Source of the DNA: Erwinia sorbitola
GTDB lineage: Bacteria; Pseudomonadota; Gammaproteobacteria; Enterobacterales; Enterobacteriaceae
Reading direction: 5' to 3'
Length of the DNA stretch: 64,000 nt
NCBI RefSeq assembly: GCF_009738185.1
Contig: NZ_CP046509.1
Span: forward strand, 3,599,501-3,663,500
Shown here: in pieces, positions 35,678 to 44,208 of the stretch
Numbering within the stretch: position 1 is the stretch's first letter
Layout of the letters: each line of letters opens with the position of its first letter
The notes under the pieces: generated by a model
Databases searched by the model: none
Told to the model about the DNA's origin: nothing
The model's input: only the letters and a program-made list of their open reading frames with translations
Position numbers and translations under genes: made by a program

Positions 35678-36346
35678 ATGTTAGATCTGATTAAAGCCAT
35701 TAGCCTTGGCCTTGTGGTACTGCTGCCGCTGGCAAACCCACTGACCACCGTAGCGCTGTTCCTGGGACTGGCTGGCGACATGAACTATCAGGAACGTAAC
35801 CGGCAGGCACTACAGGCCTCTGTTTATGTGTTTTCTATTATGGCCGTTGCCTATTACGCCGGAAATGCAGTGATGGATACCTTCGGTATCTCCATTCCAG
35901 GCTTACGCATTGCCGGTGGGCTGATTGTCGCCTTCCTCGGTTTCCGTATGCTATTTCCGCAACAGCAGGCAGGGAAATCGGTGGAAGCCGATCACAAAAT
36001 GGATGAGATGGACGGGCAAAAAAACGTCAATATCGCCTTTGTGCCGCTGGCGATGCCAAGTACCGCTGGCCCGGGTACCATTGCGATGATTATCAGCACC
36101 GCCTCAACCATTCACAGCGGTACCCCTTTTGCCCCCTGGATCATTACCGTTGCTCCTCCACTCACCTTTGCTGCCGTCAGCATTATCCTGTGGGGATGTC
36201 TGCGCAGTTCCGGAGCGATTATGCGTCTGGTTGGTAAAGGCGGTATTGAAGCTATCTCGCGTTTGATGGGCTTCCTGCTGGTGTGTATGGGCGTGCAGTT
36301 TATGATTAACGGCATCCTTGAAGTTATCACCACATACCACAGCTGA
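35678..36346 (+). CDS. marC: MarC-family integral membrane protein
   Basis: 222 residues, six membrane helices. Close to E. coli MarC throughout: KAISLGLVVLLPLANPLTTV at the start, GLRIAGGLIVAFLGFRMLFP in the middle, KGGIEAISRLMGFLLVCMGV near the end. Role unsettled: not needed for multidrug resistance despite the name. Start set at 35678 with AAGGAT upstream; 36 earlier codons are open without similarity. No marRAB genes are adjacent. Confidence 0.92.
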   Translation: MLDLIKAISLGLVVLLPLANPLTTVALFLGLAGDMNYQERNRQALQASVYVFSIMAVAYYAGNAVMDTFGISIPGLRIAGGLIVAFLGFRMLFPQQQAGKSVEADHKMDEMDGQKNVNIAFVPLAMPSTAGPGTIAMIISTASTIHSGTPFAPWIITVAPPLTFAAVSIILWGCLRSSGAIMRLVGKGGIEAISRLMGFLLVCMGVQFMINGILEVITTYHS

Positions 36347-36560
36347 GTTGTGCGCTGATGTCAGAAATAAAAAATACTACTTTTTGATACTGGCATTCCA
36401 GCACACGCCATCTAGAGTATTAAACAACCAACGCCTGTTTATTTTCCAGGCAGCTGGCGGGCTGTTGTTCTGACAGCCCAGTTCCACTTCGATAGCGTTA
36501 TCAATTAACTGATCCCCGGTGACCTTATGGCCACCGATGACGCGTTTGTGGAGGTTTGCC

Positions 36561-36806
36561 ATGAGTCAGCAGCTACCGGGCGCCGGGCGCGCCATCACCG
36601 ATTATTTTAACAGCCCGTCGTTTCATGCACCGAAAGAGAGTGAATTACTGGAAGCGGTCATGCATGAGTTGATGAAGTCCGGCAGAACGCCTAGTAATAA
36701 AGCCATAATAGCCAGTGTGATTGATCGTCTGGAGCAGGAAGTTGATGAGTCGGTACTTGAAGGTTATCGCAATCTACTGGCCCAGATTCTGGCAGGCACC
36801 CGATAG
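36561..36806 (+). CDS. AriR/YmgB-like small regulator
   Basis: 81 residues, mostly helical. The part ESELLEAVMHELMKSGRTPS followed by NKAIIASVIDRLEQE follows the pattern of E. coli AriR (YmgB) and relatives YcgZ/YmgA, which connect blue-light and acid signals to the Rcs pathway and biofilm genes. GGAGG is 6 nt before the ATG at 36561. A second small protein at 48255 may belong to the same group. Assignment is by pattern, not close identity. Confidence 0.65.
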   Translation: MSQQLPGAGRAITDYFNSPSFHAPKESELLEAVMHELMKSGRTPSNKAIIASVIDRLEQEVDESVLEGYRNLLAQILAGTR

Positions 36807-36828
36807 GAAAAAACGTCACGCTGCGGGC

Positions 36829-36853
36829 AAAAAAAGTCCCGCACAAGGCGGGA
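36829..36853 (-). terminator. Minus-strand terminator without an assigned gene
   Basis: On the minus strand a TCCCGC/GCGGGA stem with a 5-nt loop is followed by ACTTTTTTT. No minus-strand gene lies in the 250 bp upstream, so it may end an unannotated small RNA. Confidence 0.6.
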
Positions 36854-37059
36854 GAAGACGAGCATTGCATATTTTTCAGCGTGACGAGGAAATCACGTTT
36901 ATTGCTGGCTTTACCCTATCCCGCTGACGTTGCAGCAAGATGACAATGCTGCGCTGTTTTCTTCCCCTCACTATTCCCTATACGAATGTTTACACACCTG
37001 ATGATTGCCATTCGTCATGACCTCTTTAAGATAAGCGCCTACTCAGGCGGAGGCAGGAC

Positions 37060-37593
37060 ATGCGCAACTGGCACAACACACTGATAAACCAATTTAAGAA
37101 GGTCAGCAATTACCTGCTGCTTCCTCTTCTGGTCATGATTTTATTTATTCGCCTGATCGACGGTATTCGCGCCCCAAATCTTCCCGACGATATCGCCGTG
37201 CAGATTCTGCATACCATCGACGGGAAGAATCTGACGCTGGCGGAACTGAGTGAGAAAACGCCTCTACTGGTCTGGTTCTGGGATCGCTGGTGCGGAACCT
37301 GCCATGACACCATCCCGCTGCTGATGAAACTGAATGACAAGCATACCAATGTGCTGACTATCGCTAATCGCTCAGGCAATGACATTAACATTGTGCGCTT
37401 TTTAAATGGACATCATCTGACGCTACCCGTGGTAAACGACAACCACGGCGAACTGGCTGCCCGCTGGCAGATAACCACCACGCCCACGCTGCTGATTGTG
37501 GCAAAAGGGGAAGTTGTTGGTACCACCAGCGGCTGGACAAGCGCACCGGGGATTGGCTTACGCCTCTGGTGGGTAAGAAAATGGCATTATTGA
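37060..37593 (+). CDS. Membrane-anchored thioredoxin-fold protein (ScsD/TlpA-like)
   Basis: 177 residues: one N-terminal membrane helix (about 18-36), then a periplasmic thioredoxin domain with active site RWCGTCHDTIP (CGTC) and the cis-proline in TTTPTLLIV. Such proteins reduce disulfides or oxidise thiols in the periplasm; ScsD is the closest named type, although scsABC are not nearby. GGAGG precedes the ATG. Stand-alone gene. Confidence 0.83.
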   Translation: MRNWHNTLINQFKKVSNYLLLPLLVMILFIRLIDGIRAPNLPDDIAVQILHTIDGKNLTLAELSEKTPLLVWFWDRWCGTCHDTIPLLMKLNDKHTNVLTIANRSGNDINIVRFLNGHHLTLPVVNDNHGELAARWQITTTPTLLIVAKGEVVGTTSGWTSAPGIGLRLWWVRKWHY

Positions 37594-37654
37594 TCGATGA
37601 ATGGGGCGACTATCAAACAGCCGCCCGCCCTGAAGGGATACAGGGTGACCACAA

Positions 37655-37951
37655 TTATCCGCAGTAGACCCGGCTAATCACGTTCTGCTTATCGCCCATA
37701 AAGTTGATGCGATTAAGATTGAAGTCCATGGTGACGGCAGAGTTATACGGTATTGCACGTACCGTGCGGTCAAAACGCAGCGACTCAATCGCCGACAGCG
37801 GCTTGCCAACATATTGCTGATATTGCGATGCACCACACATATCCATTTCTGGATCGACCGGGGCCGTTGCTGCACTTTTCTCACTGCCAGACTGGCATCC
37901 CGATAAAGCAATCAGTGCTGCAAATACGGCAATTTTTCCATAATGTTTCAC
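37655..37951 (-). CDS. Lipoprotein resembling I78-type protease inhibitors
   Basis: 98 residues from a GTG start (37951) with TAGGAG at good distance. Lipobox ALSGC near residue 19. The mature part CGASQYQQYVGKPLSAI... ending VTMDFNLNRINF and VISRVYCG has the spacing of peptidase inhibitor family I78, with conserved cysteines at both ends. Family members inhibit serine proteases in the periplasm; target unknown here. An upstream ATG twelve codons earlier is open but lacks a ribosome site. Confidence 0.75.
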   Translation of the reverse strand: MKHYGKIAVFAALIALSGCQSGSEKSAATAPVDPEMDMCGASQYQQYVGKPLSAIESLRFDRTVRAIPYNSAVTMDFNLNRINFMGDKQNVISRVYCG

Positions 37952-38141
37952 GGTTATTTCTCCTATCCAAGCGTAAAAAAACGGCAATGTCTTTGAAAGA
38001 CTAACAGATTACCGCGATATTGCGCAGTCATAATCCCACCTGGCATACCGTGCGCTGAAACCGTTGAGACGCACGTATTGTTCACAATTAAACCAACCAT
38101 TAGCTATTCTTTTAAGAGTTATCTCAACAGAGGATCTGCTG

Positions 38142-38207
38142 ATGGAACTGGTCATTTTTATCACATTCACCGTTATCATGACCCTGGTTGCTGTCCGGGT
38201 TCGTTAA
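38142..38207 (+). CDS. Possible 21-residue membrane protein
   Basis: MELVIFITFTVIMTLVAVRV plus a final Arg: a single hydrophobic helix with a basic end, in the style of enterobacterial mini-membrane proteins. AGAGGA lies 8 nt before the ATG, and a strong terminator hairpin starts 10 nt after the stop, so the unit looks like a self-contained gene. No homologue is recognised, and chance cannot be excluded at this length. Confidence 0.5.
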   Translation: MELVIFITFTVIMTLVAVRVR

Positions 38208-38216
38208 CCTCTGTCC

Positions 38217-38248
38217 GCGCTTCTGCCTCCTTGTTCAGAAGCGCGTTT
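38217..38248 (+). terminator. Terminator behind the 21-residue ORF
   Basis: GCGCTTCTG/CAGAAGCGC stem, 10-nt loop, followed by GTTTCCC. Confidence 0.65.
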
Positions 38249-38327
38249 CCCACTATTCCCTGTGGCTCGACAGCTTCAATGGTGCTTGCTAACATCGCAT
38301 TTTTCCTGCTGCTATCGGGCCATATCC

Positions 38328-38984
38328 ATGACACCATCGACCGACCGGGTGAACCATACCCTGCTTTGCGCAGGTGTATTTATGGTCTGGTACGCCATTA
38401 CGGTGATACTCAGCAGTTTTCCTCATTTTGAGCTGCTGAAAAGTCGCGGCCTGCTGATGCCGATACTCTGCCTGTTTGAATTTGCCGCTCTGGTGCCAAT
38501 CTATCGCTGGTATCTGCGTAGCTATTCCGACATTCCATTGGGCCATCTGCGGGCACGCCAGTCACTGCTGTTTAGCGTACTGCTGCTGGCGGTGATTGCC
38601 AGTCAGTCACTCTACCTGCGGCAGGAGAGCTGGACAGGCGAGCAACTCAGCCACAGTAATCTCAATCTGCTGTGGTTTACCCTCGCAGTAGTGGTTCTGG
38701 CTCCGGTATTTGAAGAGATACTGTTTCGCGGCTTTATACTCCAGGCTTTTATGATGTGGGCACCGCGTCAGCGTATCGCCTGCTCGCTGCTGGCCTCGAT
38801 TATTTTCGCCGCCATGCATACCCAGTACGTGCATCTGCAAACCATGATTGCCCTGATGATACTTTCGCTGCTGCTGTGTGCGGCACGCATAATCTCTGGC
38901 GGACTAAAACTACCGATATTCCTCCATATGCTGAACAACCTCCTGGGCATCGGTCCAATGCTGTGGAGCGCTCTCAGTCAATAG
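38328..38984 (+). CDS. CPBP-family intramembrane metalloprotease
   Basis: 218 residues, about six helices. The three CPBP (CAAX/Abi) motifs are present: EEILFRG (glutamate dyad), FAAMH and HMLNN. Homologues are glutamate-type membrane endopeptidases; bacterial members are often involved in immunity to peptide bacteriocins or envelope maintenance. Start at 38328 is chosen because the helices follow; upstream codons do not look membrane-like and the ribosome site is weak. No target is evident from neighbours. Confidence 0.8.
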   Translation: MTPSTDRVNHTLLCAGVFMVWYAITVILSSFPHFELLKSRGLLMPILCLFEFAALVPIYRWYLRSYSDIPLGHLRARQSLLFSVLLLAVIASQSLYLRQESWTGEQLSHSNLNLLWFTLAVVVLAPVFEEILFRGFILQAFMMWAPRQRIACSLLASIIFAAMHTQYVHLQTMIALMILSLLLCAARIISGGLKLPIFLHMLNNLLGIGPMLWSALSQ

Positions 38985-39127
38985 CTATCGCTTCCTGGCG
39001 CTGACGGGAAATTTATAACCGTTTTTTTTGGCTTATAACTTCCAGGCATAACGATAGCGAATAATCTACTATTATTCTTATCGCTTGTTCCCTTACACTC
39101 GCCAAAAATGTCACCTCAGGAAACGTC

Positions 39128-40696
39128 ATGAAAATTGCAGTCCCTTCTGTTATCGCCCTGGCACTGGCAGCATCCTTTGCTGCATCGGCCGCGACGCCTG
39201 CTGACACTCTGGTTATCGCCCAGTCCATCGATGATGCGAAAAGCTTCGATCCGGCAGATGGCTTCGAACTGACCTCAGTACAGGCATTCACTAACCTGTA
39301 TCAGCGCCTGGTGCAGTCTGACCCGCAAAATCCGATCGATCTCAAACCTACGCTCGCCACCAGCTGGACTCCGGGCAGCGATAACCGCAGCATGACGTTT
39401 ACCCTGCGTGAAGGGGCCAAATTTGCCTCTGGCAATCCGCTGCGCCCGGAAGATGTGATCTTCTCGCTGTCGCGTGTGGTCAAACTTAATCTCGACCCCT
39501 CCTTTATTCTGACCCAGCTGGGCTGGACAAAAGAGAATGTCGACGCCCAGCTTAAGAAGATCGACGATAATCATGTGCAGATCAGCTGGAGCGCGAATGT
39601 CAGTCCGACCTATGTCCTGAGCCTGCTGGCCGCACCGGTTTCATCCATCGTTGATGAAAAAACCGTGACCGCGCACGAGCAGAACGGCGATCTGGGTAAT
39701 AAGTGGCTGGCGCTGAATTCCGCAGGCAGCGGCCCGTATCAGATTCGCAAATACATTCCTCATGAGGTGGTGCTGTTCAGCGCTAACCCGACCTCTCCGG
39801 CGGGTGCACCGAAGCTGAAGAATGTGCTGATTAAGAACGTGCCTGAACCTGCTGCCCGCCGCCTGCTGCTGGAGCAGGGGGATGCCGATATTGCGCGTAA
39901 CCTGGGTGCTGACCAGATGGCGTCCCTGAAAGGGAAAGCGGGCGTGAAAACCCTCGCGGTGCCAATGGCCTCTCTGTATTACATTCAGTTCAACATTGAT
40001 GCTAACCCGGTGCTGAAAAACCCGGCACTGTGGGAAGCTTCGCGCTATCTGTTCGACTATAAAGGCATCGCTAACGACCTGCTGAAAGGTCAGTTCCAGG
40101 TGCATCAGTCATTCCTGCCGGAAGGTTTCCTCGGCGCGCTGAATGAAAACCCGTACAGCTACGACCCGGAAAAAGCCAAAGCGATTCTGAAAAAGGCGGG
40201 CCTGACCAACGTCAGCTTTAAGCTGGCCGTCAGCAACCAGCCGCCGTATCTGGATATTGCCCAGGCATTACAGGCAAGCTTTGCCAAAGGTGGCGTAAAA
40301 GTTGAGGTGCAGCCGGGTATCAGCTCTGAAGTAGCCACCCGCGTGAAAGCCCATCAGTACGAATCAACCCTGAATGCCTGGGGCGCGGACTATTTCGATC
40401 CGAATACCAACGCCGCCGCCTTTGCCTATAATCCTGAAGATGGCAGCAAAACGCTGGCATGGCGCTCTAACTGGCATATTCCTGAACTGAGCAAGCAGAC
40501 GCTGGCCGCCACGGCAGAAACCGATAAAGCTAAACGCGTTGAGCTGTATGAAAAAATGCAGCGCGAAGTGCAGAAAAACTCACCGTATGTTATCGGCATG
40601 CAGGCCAGGAATCTGGTGGCGCTGCGCGATAACCTGAAAGGCTACGTGCAGGGGATCAACCCGGATATGGTTTACTACAGCCAGGTCACCAAGTAA
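39128..40696 (+). CDS. Peptide-type ABC transporter substrate-binding protein (first copy)
   Basis: 522 residues, signal peptide cleaved near ASA-ATP, SBP_bac_5 (DppA/OppA cluster C) fold: DTLVIAQSIDDAKSFDPADG at the N terminus and PTLATSWTPGSD soon after. It captures an oligopeptide-like or other ligand in the periplasm for the permease encoded next. AGGAAACGTC precedes the ATG; its stop overlaps the permease start as TAATG. A paralogue of the same length closes the operon at 44209. Ligand unknown. Confidence 0.9.
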   Translation: MKIAVPSVIALALAASFAASAATPADTLVIAQSIDDAKSFDPADGFELTSVQAFTNLYQRLVQSDPQNPIDLKPTLATSWTPGSDNRSMTFTLREGAKFASGNPLRPEDVIFSLSRVVKLNLDPSFILTQLGWTKENVDAQLKKIDDNHVQISWSANVSPTYVLSLLAAPVSSIVDEKTVTAHEQNGDLGNKWLALNSAGSGPYQIRKYIPHEVVLFSANPTSPAGAPKLKNVLIKNVPEPAARRLLLEQGDADIARNLGADQMASLKGKAGVKTLAVPMASLYYIQFNIDANPVLKNPALWEASRYLFDYKGIANDLLKGQFQVHQSFLPEGFLGALNENPYSYDPEKAKAILKKAGLTNVSFKLAVSNQPPYLDIAQALQASFAKGGVKVEVQPGISSEVATRVKAHQYESTLNAWGADYFDPNTNAAAFAYNPEDGSKTLAWRSNWHIPELSKQTLAATAETDKAKRVELYEKMQREVQKNSPYVIGMQARNLVALRDNLKGYVQGINPDMVYYSQVTK

Positions 40697-41751
40697 TGGC
40701 GGTAGCCGAACACAGCGCCGGGTCTTCTGCCCGGCTTTTCTGGCGCCGTAGCGGTGGGGCACTCAGTGCCCTGCTCTCGCTGGTGGTGACGCTGCTGGGG
40801 CTGCTGGTGTTTACCTTTGCTCTCTCGCATCTTTCCCCGGTCGATCCGGTATTGCAAATCGCAGGCGATCACGCCAGCGAGTCTACCTATGCTCAGGTGC
40901 GCGCCAGCCTCGGGCTTGATCAGCCGGTACCGCTGCAATTCTGGCACTATCTGGAACACTTAGTGCGCGGCGATCTTGGTATCTCCAGCATCACTAATCA
41001 GCCCGTTGCCAGCGATCTGCTGCGCACCTTCCCGGCCACTATTGAGCTGGCGACGTGCGCGATGATCTTTGGTGCGGTGTTTGGCATTTTGCTGGCACTG
41101 CTGGCAGCATGGAAGCCAGGCAGCGTGCTGGATAACGTGGCGCGTATGATCTCCCTGCTGGGCTATTCGGTGCCGGTTTTCTGGCTCGGATTGCTCGGAT
41201 TGCTGCTGTTCTACGCGGTGCTGCACTGGTCTGCCGGGCCGGGACGTCTGGATGATATCTGGATTTACACCCTGGAACCGAAGACCGGTCTGGTGCTGAT
41301 CGACAGCTGGCTCTCCGGTGATATGGAGATGTTCCGCAACGCCATTGCTCACCTGTGGCTGCCGGTGGTGGTGCTCGGCCTGCTATCGATGGCAACCATT
41401 ACCCGCCTGCTGCGCGCAGCTCTGCTGGAAGAGAGCAGTAAAGAGTATGTCACTCTTGCTCGTGCCAAAGGTGCGAGCCGTGGGCGTATTCTCCTGCTGC
41501 ATATTTTCCCTAACGTACGCGGGACGCTGATTACCGTGCTGGCGCTCTCTTATGCCACGCTGCTGGAAGGTTCGGTGCTGACTGAAACCGTCTTTGCCTG
41601 GCCTGGCGTCGGGCGTTATATGACCACCGCGCTGTTCGCCTCCGATACCCCGGCGATCCTCGGCTCCACCCTGCTGATTGGCGGCTGCTTTATCGCCATC
41701 AATGCGCTGGCGGATGCGTTAACTTATCTGACCGACCCGAGAACCCGATGA
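40696..41751 (+). CDS. ABC transporter permease, DppB-like
   Basis: 351 residues, about six helices, with the DppB/OppB N-terminal signature (LSHLSPVDPVLQIAGDHAS) and the ATPase-contact EAA loop EESSKEYVTLARAKGASRGR. Forms the membrane channel with the DppC-like partner. ATG overlaps the previous stop by one base and its stop overlaps the next ATG by four, so translation is coupled. Confidence 0.92.
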   Translation: MAVAEHSAGSSARLFWRRSGGALSALLSLVVTLLGLLVFTFALSHLSPVDPVLQIAGDHASESTYAQVRASLGLDQPVPLQFWHYLEHLVRGDLGISSITNQPVASDLLRTFPATIELATCAMIFGAVFGILLALLAAWKPGSVLDNVARMISLLGYSVPVFWLGLLGLLLFYAVLHWSAGPGRLDDIWIYTLEPKTGLVLIDSWLSGDMEMFRNAIAHLWLPVVVLGLLSMATITRLLRAALLEESSKEYVTLARAKGASRGRILLLHIFPNVRGTLITVLALSYATLLEGSVLTETVFAWPGVGRYMTTALFASDTPAILGSTLLIGGCFIAINALADALTYLTDPRTR

Positions 41752-42608
41752 CGCAATCTCTTTCTGAAACTGCAAGCGTCAAGCCGCGCGCGCGGCGTAC
41801 ACGTCGTAATATTACGCTAACCATTGGCCTTAGCCTGGTTGCCCTGTTGATTTTTGCCGCGCTGTTTGCACCGCTGCTGGCCCCCTTTGATCCCAATGCC
41901 CAGGAGATGGGCGTGCGCCTGATGCCGCCTTCCGCCAGCCACTGGCTGGGCACCGATGGTTTTGGCCGCGACCTGTTATCCCGGGTGATTTACGGCGCAC
42001 GGCCTACCCTGCTGCTGGTGTCGCTGATTCTGGTACTGACCATTCCGGTAGGCATGCTGATCGGTATCAGCGCCGGTTATCTCGGCGGCTGGAGTGAGCG
42101 CGTACTGATGCGTATCACCGATATTTTTCTCTCGCTACCTAATCTGGTGATTGCGCTGGCGCTGGTGGCCATGATGGGACCAGGATTAATGAACGGTGCA
42201 CTGGCGCTGGCGCTGACCAGCTGGCCGCCATTCGCACGCCAGGCACGAGCAGAGACGCTGGCGCTGCGCCGTAGCGACTATCTTGCCGCCGCGCGAATGC
42301 AGGGAATTAACGGCATACGTCTGATGTTTGGCCATATTTTGCCGCTCTGCCTGCCAACTGCCGTGGTGCGCGCCGCCCTGAGCCTCGGAGGGATTATTCT
42401 CTCCGCAGCGGGCCTCGGGTTCCTCGGTATGGGCATTCAGCCGCCGACCGCTGAATGGGGTTCGATGGTGGCCGAAGGCAGCAAAGTGATTTTTGATCAG
42501 TGGTGGGTGGCTGCCGTTCCCGGTGGCGCGATTCTGTTCGCCAGCCTGGCATTTAACCTGACAGGCGATGGCCTGCGTGACCGACTGGATACCCGCAATG
42601 GCAACTGA
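41748..42608 (+). CDS. ABC transporter permease, DppC-like
   Basis: 286 residues: the OppC/DppC N-terminal domain (APFDPNAQEMGVRLMPPSAS, then HWLGTDGFGRDLLSRV) and EAA loop ALRRSDYLAAARMQGING. Partner of the DppB-like subunit in a nickel/peptide-type importer. Overlaps both neighbours (4 bp upstream, 11 bp downstream). Confidence 0.93.
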   Translation: MTQSLSETASVKPRARRTRRNITLTIGLSLVALLIFAALFAPLLAPFDPNAQEMGVRLMPPSASHWLGTDGFGRDLLSRVIYGARPTLLLVSLILVLTIPVGMLIGISAGYLGGWSERVLMRITDIFLSLPNLVIALALVAMMGPGLMNGALALALTSWPPFARQARAETLALRRSDYLAAARMQGINGIRLMFGHILPLCLPTAVVRAALSLGGIILSAAGLGFLGMGIQPPTAEWGSMVAEGSKVIFDQWWVAAVPGGAILFASLAFNLTGDGLRDRLDTRNGN

Positions 42609-43446
42609 TTCCTCTGCACAGATCGTCGCTGACGGTTTGACGATTAGCAGCGCTGACGGTATAGCGCTGGTGAAAAATATCAGCTTTACCCTTGGACGTG
42701 AGCGCGTGGCGCTGGTCGGGGAGTCCGGCTCCGGAAAATCATTAACCGCACGCTCGCTGATGGGGCTGCTGGCCCCGTCACTGCAAGTTCAGGCCAACAC
42801 GCTGAGTATCGCCGGTGAGGATGCCCTGACGCTTAACGAACGGCGCTGGAGCCAGCTGCGCGGCAGTCAGCTTGGCATGGTGATGCAGGATCCGAAATAC
42901 GCGCTCAATCCACTGCGCACCATTGGCTGGCAGGTAGCAGAACCTCTGAAGCTGCATGGCCGTTTCAGCCGTGCGGAAATCAAAGAAAAGGTCTGCGATA
43001 TGCTTGATGCCGTCGGCCTGCCGCAGCCAGCAGAGCAGATGAAACGCTATCCGCATCAGCTCTCCGGCGGTATGGGTCAGCGCGTTATGCTGGCCATGGC
43101 GCTGATCGCCGAACCGCGTTTTCTGATCGCCGACGAACCCACCTCCGCACTCGATCACGCGATGCGCGATCAGGTGCTGGGACTGATCCGCAACCTGGTG
43201 GAGCAGCGTAATATGGGCCTGCTGCTGATCAGCCACGATCTGCAACAGGTTTCTGAACATTGCGAGCGCGTGATGGTGATGTATCAGGGCGAAGTGCTCG
43301 ATCAGCTGGCGGCGGCAGATTTACCGAATGCTACTCATCCCTACACCCGTACGCTGTGGTCATGCCGCCCGAACAAATCAACCCGGGGTAAACCGCTGCC
43401 GGTACTGGATCGCGAAGCGCTGGCAAGGGGACTCAGCCATGATTGA
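42598..43446 (+). CDS. ABC transporter ATP-binding protein, DppD-like
   Basis: 282 residues. Walker A GESGSGKS, Q-loop VMQDPKYALNPL, signature LSGGMGQRV and Walker B FLIADEPTSALD with switch His in LLISHDLQQV. One of two ATPases powering the importer. Start at 42598, 11 bp inside the permease gene, because the first Asp-rich residues of the family follow; no stronger ribosome site exists. Confidence 0.92.
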   Translation: MATDSSAQIVADGLTISSADGIALVKNISFTLGRERVALVGESGSGKSLTARSLMGLLAPSLQVQANTLSIAGEDALTLNERRWSQLRGSQLGMVMQDPKYALNPLRTIGWQVAEPLKLHGRFSRAEIKEKVCDMLDAVGLPQPAEQMKRYPHQLSGGMGQRVMLAMALIAEPRFLIADEPTSALDHAMRDQVLGLIRNLVEQRNMGLLLISHDLQQVSEHCERVMVMYQGEVLDQLAAADLPNATHPYTRTLWSCRPNKSTRGKPLPVLDREALARGLSHD

Positions 43447-44104
43447 ATTATCCCAACTGAGCGTGGCTCACAAGCAGGGCTATGACCTGCGTACCGTTGT
43501 CCATGATGTGACGCTTTCAGTTAGTCCCGGTGAATGTTTCGGGCTGGTTGGCCCTTCCGGCTGTGGAAAATCGTCGCTGCTATGGGTGATGGCGGGATTA
43601 AATCCGCACTGGCAGGGCGAGATGCAGCTGGCGGGTCATCAGGCGCAGCCGGGCAAGCCATTTACCGGGCAGCTCAGACGTGATGTACAGATGGTATTTC
43701 AGGATCCGTATGCCTCACTGCATCCCCGCCATCGCCTGCGTCGTACCCTGGCCGAGCCGCTGAAACTGCTCAAAACAGACAATATTAATGATCGCATCGA
43801 TCAGGGCTTCCGACATGTCGGACTGGATCCGGCCCTCGCCGATCGCTATCCGCATCAGATTTCTGGCGGTCAGCGTCAGCGCGTTGCCATCGTACGGGCA
43901 CTGCTGCTTGAACCTAAAATCCTGCTGCTGGACGAACCCACCTCAGCGCTGGATATGTCGGTGCAGGCAGAGATCCTCAATCTGCTGAATCAGCTTAAAC
44001 AGCAGGACAACCTGACGATGGTACTGGTGAGCCACGATCCGGATGTGATCGACCATATGTGCGATCGCGCCGTACAGATGGCGCAGGGCCGTATCGTTGG
44101 TTAA
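43439..44104 (+). CDS. ABC transporter ATP-binding protein, DppF-like
   Basis: 221 residues. Walker A GPSGCGKSS, Q-loop VFQDPYASLHPRHRL, signature ISGGQRQRV, Walker B LLLDEPTSALD and switch His VLVSHDPD. Shorter than full DppF (about 330 residues): the C-terminal oligopeptide-binding extension with its cysteine motif is missing, as in some nickel and opine transporters. Overlaps the previous gene by 8 bp. A 104-bp gap with its own promoter-like sequence precedes the second binding protein. Confidence 0.9.
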   Translation: MIELSQLSVAHKQGYDLRTVVHDVTLSVSPGECFGLVGPSGCGKSSLLWVMAGLNPHWQGEMQLAGHQAQPGKPFTGQLRRDVQMVFQDPYASLHPRHRLRRTLAEPLKLLKTDNINDRIDQGFRHVGLDPALADRYPHQISGGQRQRVAIVRALLLEPKILLLDEPTSALDMSVQAEILNLLNQLKQQDNLTMVLVSHDPDVIDHMCDRAVQMAQGRIVG

Positions 44105-44208
44105 CCTGGTTCTGTTTTTAACAGCTAACCATAGTCAAATACGGCATTTCTGATCGCAAAAGTATCCGCCTATAGTCCTGATATCTCTCCCGTTTCAGGA
44201 CTCTCTTC

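Noticed and set aside
36377..36562. 61-residue minus-strand frame
   Set aside because: Overlaps the start region of the AriR-like gene; no similarity or clear ribosome site.
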